Of a stretch of DNA of 5,239 bases, positions 1 through 5,122 are shown piece by piece. Within the stretch, counting starts at the first letter, position 1. The number at the start of each line of letters is the position of its first letter. A model generated the notes under the pieces. That model ran no database searches. It was not told the DNA's origin and saw nothing but the letters and a program-made list of their open reading frames with translations. Both the position numbers and the translations under genes were made by a program. The stretch is from positions 90,662 through 95,900 of the forward strand of contig DKCU01000006.1 in the NCBI GenBank assembly GCA_002451555.1, given 5' to 3'. This DNA comes from Candidatus Segatella albertsiae. Lineage in GTDB: Bacteria > Bacteroidota > Bacteroidia > Bacteroidales > Bacteroidaceae.

Positions 1-29
1 AAAGGTAAAAAGGTAAAAAAGTAAAAAGT
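1..29 (+). repeat. A-rich short repeat with TAA in all three plus frames
   Basis: Imperfect repeat of an AAAAAGGT-like unit, with units about 8, 8 and 7 bases apart. TAA triplets begin at 6, 14 and 22, one in each plus-strand reading frame. In frame 1 the window opens with K-G-K-K-V-K-K then TAA (22-24), so this could be the very end of a plus-strand gene lying to the left. That is inference, as only seven codons are visible. It lies between the window edge and the hairpin terminator at 87-130, which would suit a convergent gene. Confidence 0.5.
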
Positions 30-86
30 GCAATTGTGATATAAAATATCGAACCTTAGTATATGGGTTCTTTTTATAAATGAAAT
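30..86. other. AT-rich intergenic stretch, no gene seen
   Basis: This stretch separates the A-rich repeat from the hairpin terminator. It is AT-rich and shows no coding potential or RNA gene on either strand. It probably represents the 3' untranslated ends of two converging transcription units. Confidence 0.5.
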
Positions 87-130
87 AAAGGAAGTCTAGC
101 AAAATTCTATTTGCCAAGACTTCCTTTTTT
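87..130 (-). terminator. Strong, probably bidirectional intrinsic terminator after pnuT
   Basis: An 11-bp arm at 87-97 (AAAGGAAGTCT) pairs perfectly with 117-127. A small internal bulge follows, then a second 5-bp stem, GCAAA (99-103) with TTTGC (110-114), around a 6-base loop. On the plus strand the stem runs straight into T127-T130, giving a good T-tract. On the minus strand the bases after the stem read TTTATTTCATTTA, a looser T-rich tail. It lies 50 bases beyond the permease stop codon and ends the thiamine-uptake operon. The better T-tract on the plus strand suggests it also serves a convergent gene from the left. Confidence 0.85.
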
Positions 131-163
131 CGTATCTGATAGATTTTGTTCGTACTATTGAAT

Positions 164-198
164 TCTTCGTTCTTCACTCTTCACTCTTCACTCTTCAC
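164..198 (-). repeat. Tandem 7-mer GTGAAGA array containing the pnuT stop codon
   Basis: Four perfect copies of TCTTCAC (GTGAAGA on the minus strand) lie at 171-177, 178-184, 185-191 and 192-198. A degenerate fifth copy (TCTTCGT) is at 164-170. The array encodes the last residues of the permease (V-K-S-E-E) and its stop at 181-183. Because 7 is not a multiple of 3, the TGA in the unit falls into each reading frame in turn, so translation entering in any frame stops within about three units. A change in copy number above three would leave the protein end unchanged. Confidence 0.85.
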
Positions 199-783
199 TT
201 TCATCATCATTCTCTTCCACTTGAAATATCCAGCTATGGCGATGATGACGTAGAGTCCGTAGAGTCCTGCCTTGAAGGGAATACCCTTGCCTACGTAGAG
301 GTAGCAGCATACGGCATCGACGAGAATCCAAAAGAACCATTGCTCGATGTATTTGCGAGCCAAAGCCCACAATCCAACGAAGCTCAAGGCATTGGTGAAG
401 CCGTCAAGTACAGGCACTGTGGAGTTGGTGAAGGTCGCCAATATATAATAGGTGATACCCCAGGCTACCAAGAAAAACACGAGGGTAGGGAGGTAGAGTT
501 CCTTTCGCATGTGGGTAATCGGAAGCTCCTCGCCTTCCTTTTGGTTGCGCTTCTTGCAAAACTTCCAAATGACAAAGCCATAGATGGCTGCCACTGTGTA
601 ATATACCGCCATGCCCGCATCTCCGTAAAGCCCATGCTGCCAATAGAGCATGATGTCGAGGGCGGGCATGATGATGCCTACCAACCACAGCCAAATGCTG
701 GCACGGTACTCCAGCAAGATGTATATCAAGCCGAGTACCGTGGTGATGATATCTAAACCATGTGATGTGATATAATCCATCAT
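181..783 (-). CDS. pnuT: PnuC-family inner-membrane permease, probable thiamine transporter PnuT
   Basis: A hydrophobic 200-residue protein with about seven predicted membrane segments (roughly residues 9-25, 29-48, 55-75, 96-117, 130-143, 147-163 and 170-187), the size and layout of PnuC-family vitamin permeases. The family-like block is in the C-terminal half: D127-G-F-T-N, then L-A-R-K at 141-144, W149 and W152, and an LY-rich final helix. PnuC members carry nicotinamide riboside, and relatives carry thiamine (PnuT) or riboflavin. The thiamine call rests on context: the gene lies 24 bases after a TonB-dependent receptor whose leader is a TPP riboswitch. Transport is facilitated, with trapping normally by phosphorylation in the cell. 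Two ATG codons are adjacent (781-783 and 778-780) and either may be used; neither has a clear Shine-Dalgarno sequence. The last five residues come from a tandem 7-mer and are probably not functionally constrained. Nicotinamide riboside remains the alternative substrate. Confidence 0.85.
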   Translation of the reverse strand: MMDYITSHGLDIITTVLGLIYILLEYRASIWLWLVGIIMPALDIMLYWQHGLYGDAGMAVYYTVAAIYGFVIWKFCKKRNQKEGEELPITHMRKELYLPTLVFFLVAWGITYYILATFTNSTVPVLDGFTNALSFVGLWALARKYIEQWFFWILVDAVCCYLYVGKGIPFKAGLYGLYVIIAIAGYFKWKRMMMKVKSEE

Positions 784-807
784 GATGTTTTAGTCTTTGT
801 TGCAGGA

Positions 808-3159
808 TTAGAAGTTGATGGAGAGATGAGCCATCCAGTTGAATGGTGCGGATGGTGCGAAACCAGCAGCCTGGTAGTCACGGTTGCCCCAGGTGTTCAC
901 AGCTTTCAAAGTGCCGTTTTCTACGCGATACTGTGGAGCTGCCCAACCATTGTTGTCGTACTTCGCATCGAAGATGTTGTAGAGAGTTATGCCGATGGTG
1001 GCATCCTTCATGCCAATCTTCTTTAAGGAGAAGTGGTAGCTCAAGTCGAGGTTGGTATTGAAATGGTGCTTCAACATCAAGGTCTCGTAAGTGGTATTGC
1101 CCACTGGCTCGTAGTCATCATTCCACTTGTCATTGCATTCCATGGTCTTGAAACCGGTGTTGGTCAAGTACTGGTCGCTGATGTATTGGCTCTGGATGGA
1201 AGCCTTGAAACCAGCGTACTGGAAAGTGAAGATGTTGTTGAAGATGAAGTCTGGAGAGAAACTCAATGGACTTTCGCCTTCGATGGTATAGTTGCTGCCA
1301 TCTTCCAACTGGATAGTCAAGTCCTTCACACGGTTCTTGGACCATGTGGCGTTGGCATCCCAACGGAACCAGTTGATTGGTGCCCATGCAGCTTCCAACT
1401 CGACACCCAAACGATAGCTTTTATCTAGGTTGCGGGTAATGGCTTCACCGATGTTGTCGATCTCACCTGTTAATACAAATTGGTCTTTGTAGTTCATATA
1501 GTAGAAGTTAGCACCTGCAGTAAATTTGCTGCTCTGGTACTTGTAACCGGCTTCCAAGTCGTTGAGGCGTTCAGCGGTAGGTTTGCCGATTTTTCCTTCG
1601 GTTCCAGTTGCATTGGCCTTCATCATATCGGCGTAATAGTTTTGGAAGTTGTTGCGCACAGGCTCCTTGTGAGAAATCGCATAAGATGCATATACCTTAT
1701 GGTTTGGTGTGATATCATAGTTCAAGCCAAACTTAGGGTTGAAGAAGTCGTATTTCTCATTGATGACATAAGCACCAGTGAAGGCCGTTCCTAAATACTC
1801 GTCACGAGGGTCTTGCATCTTGTAATCGACGTGTCGGTATTGTAAGTCAACATAGGCATTTAACCCATCTACCAACTGATAGTTCACTTTGCCATAGATA
1901 TTGAAGTCTGACTTCTTTGCCTTGCTGCGATAATATTCGAAATCAGGAGTCAATTCTACGTCTGCAGGCTCCTTCGCCCAGATGACATTTCCCCAGTGAT
2001 TTCCAATATACTTGTTCCAACCGCCACCGATGTTGGCAGTGAGGTTTTGCTTGTTGTCATAGTTTGCGGATGCGATGGCACCATAAAAATCGTTGCCCAT
2101 CTGCTTGCGGCGAATCAAGTCTGAATTGGCGGTCTCCTTCGTCTTGCAAAGGCCATACTCATATAAGTCTCTGCCATCCTTGTACTCCTCGTAGTAACCG
2201 TCGCCACGGGTGTAGTGGAGGGCAGCGTTGAGGTTCCAGAGATTGGTAAGACGTTGGTTCCAAATCAACTGGTAGTTCTGGGAATGATAGTTATCGGTCT
2301 GGTTGTCATAGTAAGCAGTCTTGCCATCCTCCGTATAGTATTCGCCACAAGAATTGTAGCGACGACCATAGAGGCTCTGCTCATACTTGGAAGTATAGTT
2401 CCAAGCGTGATAAGTCTCCTCCTGACCATTGAAGGTGATGAACTTCACCATCGTGTTGTCGCTGAAGTAGCCAGCCTGGAGGAAGTAGCTGTTCAACTTG
2501 GTGGAAGCACGGTCGAGATAGCCCTTGCTGCCGATGTTGGACAAACGTCCCTGGATGCCCCAGTGGTCGTTGATGAGACCTGTGCTGAAGCGAACAGTCT
2601 CCTTATGAGAATAATAGCTGCCGCCCGAGAAGTCCATGCCAACGTATGGCTTGGCACCTACATTGTCGGTCAGCATATTGACGGTGGCACCAAAGGCACC
2701 GGCACCATTGGTAGAGGTACCCACGCCACGCTGAATCTGGATACTCTGTGCGCTGGATGCGAAGTCACCGAAGTTGACCCAGTAGAGCGAACTACTCTCG
2801 GAGTCGTTCATAGGAATGCCGTTGGCAGTGATATTGATGCGGCTTGGATCGGTGCCACGCACACGGAGGCTAGTGTAACCGATGCCGTTACCTGCGTCTG
2901 AAGTAAGAGTGACAGAAGGAGTGAGTGCCAAGAGATAAGGAACGTCCTTACCATAGTTGATACTTTGGATGGCTTGCTTGTTGATATTGGTGTAAGCCAT
3001 AGGCGTCTTCTTGGTTGCACGGGTGGAAACTACCTGAACCTCCTGCAACTCTTTCGCTTTCAATGTGTCGATAAGTTCTCCTGACTTGTCATTGACTGCG
3101 GAGGCTGTATTCGCTACGCCCATCAAAAGTGCAGTCGTAAACAAAAAATCTTTTTTCAT
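808..3159 (-). CDS. TonB-dependent outer-membrane receptor, probable thiamine receptor (OMthi)
   Basis: A full-length 783-residue TonB-dependent receptor. Residues 1-21 form a signal peptide (charged MKKD, hydrophobic core, A-S-A before the cut). A TonB-box-like stretch L-Q-E-V-Q-V-V-S lies at 38-45. The plug domain covers about 48-165, with L-R-V-R-G at 98-102, N-G-I-P-M-N-D at 113-119 and the Q-R-G-V-G-T-S-T-N-G-A-G-A-F-G block at 143-157. The rest is a 22-strand-type barrel rich in Tyr, Trp and Asn, ending in a C-terminal Phe (L-S-I-N-F) as outer-membrane barrels do. It lacks the extra N-terminal carboxypeptidase-regulatory-like domain of SusC proteins, and no SusD partner follows, so it is not a glycan-uptake SusC. 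Substrate is inferred from the TPP riboswitch in its leader and the downstream PnuT-like permease, the arrangement known for thiamine uptake in Bacteroides. The start at 3157-3159 fits the signal peptide and has an AAGG (3169-3172) nine bases upstream. Confidence 0.9.
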   Translation of the reverse strand: MKKDFLFTTALLMGVANTASAVNDKSGELIDTLKAKELQEVQVVSTRATKKTPMAYTNINKQAIQSINYGKDVPYLLALTPSVTLTSDAGNGIGYTSLRVRGTDPSRINITANGIPMNDSESSSLYWVNFGDFASSAQSIQIQRGVGTSTNGAGAFGATVNMLTDNVGAKPYVGMDFSGGSYYSHKETVRFSTGLINDHWGIQGRLSNIGSKGYLDRASTKLNSYFLQAGYFSDNTMVKFITFNGQEETYHAWNYTSKYEQSLYGRRYNSCGEYYTEDGKTAYYDNQTDNYHSQNYQLIWNQRLTNLWNLNAALHYTRGDGYYEEYKDGRDLYEYGLCKTKETANSDLIRRKQMGNDFYGAIASANYDNKQNLTANIGGGWNKYIGNHWGNVIWAKEPADVELTPDFEYYRSKAKKSDFNIYGKVNYQLVDGLNAYVDLQYRHVDYKMQDPRDEYLGTAFTGAYVINEKYDFFNPKFGLNYDITPNHKVYASYAISHKEPVRNNFQNYYADMMKANATGTEGKIGKPTAERLNDLEAGYKYQSSKFTAGANFYYMNYKDQFVLTGEIDNIGEAITRNLDKSYRLGVELEAAWAPINWFRWDANATWSKNRVKDLTIQLEDGSNYTIEGESPLSFSPDFIFNNIFTFQYAGFKASIQSQYISDQYLTNTGFKTMECNDKWNDDYEPVGNTTYETLMLKHHFNTNLDLSYHFSLKKIGMKDATIGITLYNIFDAKYDNNGWAAPQYRVENGTLKAVNTWGNRDYQAAGFAPSAPFNWMAHLSINF

Positions 3160-3212
3160 TTTGCTTTACCTTATTACTTGTAAAATCTGTATATATAATA
3201 AGAGGTATGGTG

Positions 3213-3253
3213 AAAAAACAAATGCCCATCATGCGGGTGGCACGAAAGGCATT
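3213..3253 (-). terminator. Riboswitch-controlled intrinsic terminator
   Basis: On the minus strand AATGCCT (3253-3247) pairs with GGGCATT (3227-3221) through a final U·G. After a U·U mismatch, TCGTG (3245-3241) pairs with CATGA (3233-3229), closing a 7-base loop CCACCCG. Two bases later come six T residues (3218-3213). This is a standard rho-independent terminator. It sits just after the TPP aptamer and 53 bases before the receptor ATG, so it should be the expression platform: TPP bound means early stop of transcription. It may also stop read-through from the kinase gene upstream. Confidence 0.8.
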
Positions 3254-3259
3254 ACTCCT

Positions 3260-3383
3260 TGTTCCTAAACGACATTGCTCGTTCCAGGTTCAATGGGTAT
3301 GTTCTCAGCATCCAAATCCTAGGATATAGACTCAAGCTTATATCAAGCCTTATGCTGTAGGAAAATGGTAGCACCCCTTAGAC
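3260..3383 (-). promoter_or_regulatory. TPP (thiamine pyrophosphate) riboswitch aptamer
   Basis: Read on the minus strand, the THI-box core is recognisable in the right order. GGGGTGC (3377-3371) is the 5' side of P2. GCTGAGA (3309-3303) is the conserved pyrimidine-sensing J3-2 segment. ATACCC (3300-3295) is the 3' side of P2. GAACCTG (3291-3285) opens P4. AACGA (3283-3279) and TCGTT (3272-3268) form P5 around a GCAATG loop, and TAGG (3267-3264) closes P4. Sequence P1 is weak and its exact ends are uncertain. The P3 arm is long (about 60 bases) and contains an extra hairpin. Location in the leader of a TonB receptor-PnuT operon matches the function: repression of thiamine uptake when TPP is abundant. 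Confidence 0.9.
3334..3350 (-). other. P3a-like hairpin inside the riboswitch P3 arm
   Basis: On the minus strand AGGCTT (3350-3345) pairs with AAGCTT (3339-3334) around a 5-base loop, with one G·U pair. An outer pairing of TCCTA (3362-3358) with TAGGA (3321-3317) would enclose it. Together they extend the P3 arm of the TPP aptamer well beyond the minimal form seen in E. coli thiM. Optional P3 extensions are known in TPP riboswitches; this particular fold is read by eye. Confidence 0.5.
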
Positions 3384-3399
3384 TAGCACTCTGCTAATC
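3381..3399 (-). other. 5' leader hairpin before the aptamer
   Basis: On the minus strand GATTAGC (3399-3393) pairs with GCTAGTC (3387-3381), seven pairs with one U·G, around loop AGAGT. The predicted transcript starts almost exactly at the base of this hairpin, so it would cap the 5' end of the message. Stabilising the mRNA is a plausible role but is inference. Confidence 0.5.
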
Positions 3400-3404
3400 G
3401 GGTG

Positions 3405-3435
3405 CAAAGTTACAAATATTTGGAGACACTGCAAA
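3405..3435 (-). promoter_or_regulatory. Bacteroidetes-type promoter for the thiamine-uptake operon
   Basis: On the minus strand TTTG (3435-3432) is followed after exactly 19 bases by TAACTTTG (3412-3405). This matches the Bacteroidetes primary sigma consensus TTTG / TAnnTTTG. Transcription should begin about five bases later, near 3399-3401, giving a leader of about 240 bases that carries the TPP riboswitch and its terminator. Confidence 0.75.
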
Positions 3436-3471
3436 ATATTTCGTCAATTAATGCAAAAATAGCATGGAAAA

Positions 3472-4482
3472 CTATCTTTTATCCCATTGCTGATAGTCGA
3501 TGACTTGGTTGCTGTTGGTTGTGTTGCTGTCGTTTTCTTGCGTTTGCTCTAGATGATGCTTCTTGTCGGAGCTCTCTTGATAGCGAGCATAATAAGTGAG
3601 ACCGATGACACAAGCCAAGACGAAAACTAGGATGGACAAAATCGTCACCAACCAATGCCCATGTGTATCATCGAGGGATAAGTTGCGCAATGCTCTGATA
3701 CTTTCTGGGCGGCGTGATGGGTCTTGTACAGTACAAGCATCAGACAACTTTTGCATATCCTTGTCTTTTGTAACCTTCGCTATGTCGGCAATGACCATCC
3801 CCAAAGAATAGATGTCCGTCTTCGGCTCAGCCTTGGCTCCCGGCAGAAATTGCTCAGGTGCGATATAGCCTGTAGTTCCAGCAGGGAGTTTCAGAATATA
3901 GAAGGCATCGCTGTCGGAGAGTCCGAAGTCGATGATCTTGACATCCTGGCTCGTGTAGGTCACCATGATGTTGGAAGGCTTGAGGTCTCGATGGATGATT
4001 TGCTTGCTGTGCATATATTCCAAGGCATCCATCAGTTGCGAAATCAACTTGTTGGCAACCTCTGTGGTGAGTTCTTTCTTGTCGATGAGGCTTTGGAGGG
4101 TCTCGCCGTCGATGTATTCCATGACAATGGTGGTTCCCAGTTCTGGAATTTGCTCCAGCCCCAGGGTGCGGCATATATGAGGATGTTCCAGTTGCAGTCC
4201 TATCTCAAACTCCTTGGTGAGAGCCTGTTGATAAACAGGTGTATAGAGAAAATCTTTCTTGAGGCATTTCAAAATGTAGCGTTTGCCGTATTTTGTAGCT
4301 GTAAACAAGCGAGTATGCCCTGTCTTCGAGACATAACATTCACGTAGGTTGCTATACGCACTTTCTATTTGCGTAGAGTTGTCCGTGTTTACCTCCTTCT
4401 CGATATTTTCAGTGAAGTCAGAGCTAGGCTTTTGCTCGTTGCTAGCCTTTCGTCCGCTCCCTTGCTTTTGTTCGTTGTCCAT
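3472..4482 (-). CDS. Membrane-anchored Hanks-type Ser/Thr protein kinase
   Basis: A 336-residue bacterial eukaryotic-like kinase. A hydrophilic, Lys/Glu/Asn-rich stretch (1-42) leads into the kinase domain (about 45-270). Key residues are present: Lys72 (Y-I-L-K), alpha-C Glu91, the catalytic loop H164-R-D-L-K-P-S-N171, D185-F-G, A208-P-E, D223 and the R-R-P at 257-259. It is an RD kinase with an activation segment containing A-G-T-T-G-Y. The nucleotide-binding glycine loop is degenerate: around residues 53-61 only Gly55 remains. One transmembrane helix lies at about 277-297, followed by a 39-residue polar tail without PASTA or other sensor domains. The kinase faces the cytoplasm and autophosphorylates and phosphorylates Ser/Thr in other proteins; its targets are unknown. 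An AAAGG lies about nine bases before the ATG. It follows the HTH-like gene by 54 bases in the same direction, suggesting shared transcription. Confidence 0.9.
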   Translation of the reverse strand: MDNEQKQGSGRKASNEQKPSSDFTENIEKEVNTDNSTQIESAYSNLRECYVSKTGHTRLFTATKYGKRYILKCLKKDFLYTPVYQQALTKEFEIGLQLEHPHICRTLGLEQIPELGTTIVMEYIDGETLQSLIDKKELTTEVANKLISQLMDALEYMHSKQIIHRDLKPSNIMVTYTSQDVKIIDFGLSDSDAFYILKLPAGTTGYIAPEQFLPGAKAEPKTDIYSLGMVIADIAKVTKDKDMQKLSDACTVQDPSRRPESIRALRNLSLDDTHGHWLVTILSILVFVLACVIGLTYYARYQESSDKKHHLEQTQENDSNTTNSNQVIDYQQWDKR

Positions 4483-4536
4483 ATCCGAATGCCTTTCTTG
4501 ATAATCCTACATGAATATTCCTGATTTGTTGTTCCC

Positions 4537-5106
4537 TTATTTTTGTATGACCTTGATAAGCGTGAGTCCGCCATTCCTTCCAGCTACGAAAGAGGCTGTA
4601 CGTTTTCCGTCTCTTTCGATGTATGGCAGGTAGAGGGGTTGTTCCTTGATGAAGCAACCCGTTACAAATTTGTCTCCAGCTTTCAGTTTGCTGTTCTCAG
4701 CCGTCAGTATCTCGTATGTGCTTTCTCCTAGATAGCGCAATTGCAATATGCGGTTGGGGCTCCATCCGATGGCAATTTCTTCGCCTTCGTTCAATTCGCT
4801 GCTTATCAGTTGTTGGGTCATGAAGAACGACGAGTTGAACTTGGTGCAACTTTTCAACCAATTGCAGAAATCCGTGAAGTCTTTGTAGCCGATATATTGT
4901 GCCAATGTATCCAGTGTCGTAGCACGAGGATTGTGGTCGTCGTTCACATATCCATAGATACGTTTCAACGTAGAGGAGGAAACGTTCTTGCCTGTATTCT
5001 TGTGAAGATAAATGGAGAATTCCTCAAAGTCGGTGGTGGTACAGAGCGACTTGCCGTATTTCTCCGCTATCATCGTTTTTAATTCTTCTATCTGTGGTGT
5101 TGTCAT
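4537..5106 (-). CDS. Conserved hypothetical protein with HTH-like N-terminal domain
   Basis: A 189-residue soluble protein with no signal peptide or membrane helix. Residues about 4-85 are helix-rich and look like a DNA-binding fold: a helix at 5-18, then F-E-E-F-S-I-Y-L (27-34), V-S-S-S-T-L-K-R-I-Y-G-Y-V (42-54) that resembles a recognition helix, and A-T-T-L-D-T-L-A-Q-Y-I-G-Y (62-74). Residues about 95-187 look beta-rich, with G-W-S-P-N-R (114-119), repeated short strands and A-G-R-N-G-G (175-180), perhaps a small barrel for a ligand or partner. I recognise the style as a Bacteroidota hypothetical family but no defined function. A longer start at 5160 is possible, but it adds 18 low-complexity residues and overlaps the upstream coding end. 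The ATG at 5104-5106 falls 16 bases after that stop and is preferred. Next to a Ser/Thr kinase it may be a regulator or a kinase substrate; this is speculation. Confidence 0.75.
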   Translation of the reverse strand: MTTPQIEELKTMIAEKYGKSLCTTTDFEEFSIYLHKNTGKNVSSSTLKRIYGYVNDDHNPRATTLDTLAQYIGYKDFTDFCNWLKSCTKFNSSFFMTQQLISSELNEGEEIAIGWSPNRILQLRYLGESTYEILTAENSKLKAGDKFVTGCFIKEQPLYLPYIERDGKRTASFVAGRNGGLTLIKVIQK

Positions 5107-5122
5107 AATCTTGGTTGATGAT

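Noticed and set aside
164..198. CRISPR or phase-variation repeat
   Set aside because: The units are 7 bases with no spacers, so it is not CRISPR; and copy-number change would not alter the protein because the stop is met within three units in any frame.
2215..2901. 228-codon open frame on the plus strand inside the receptor gene
   Set aside because: It is antisense to a full-length, domain-complete TonB receptor. Its composition (long Val/Ile/Leu/Ala/Thr runs with no recognisable motif) is what antisense reading of such a gene gives.
808..3159. SusC-type glycan importer
   Set aside because: The N-terminal carboxypeptidase-regulatory-like extension is missing, the length is well below typical SusC, and no SusD gene follows; the TPP riboswitch points to thiamine.
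3451..3465. ATGC/GCAT hairpin after the kinase stop as a terminator
   Set aside because: The stem has only four pairs, the loop is seven bases, and no T-tract follows on the minus strand.
3724..4347. 207-codon open frame on the plus strand across the kinase gene
   Set aside because: It is antisense to the intact kinase catalytic core and shows no recognisable domain.
4389..4657. Short minus-strand frames bridging the HTH-like gene and the kinase
   Set aside because: They overlap both genes out of frame and are rich in Arg/Lys/Ser; they look like frame shadows.
4741..5082. 113-codon plus-strand frame over the HTH-like gene
   Set aside because: It is antisense to the better-supported gene, without motif or start signal.
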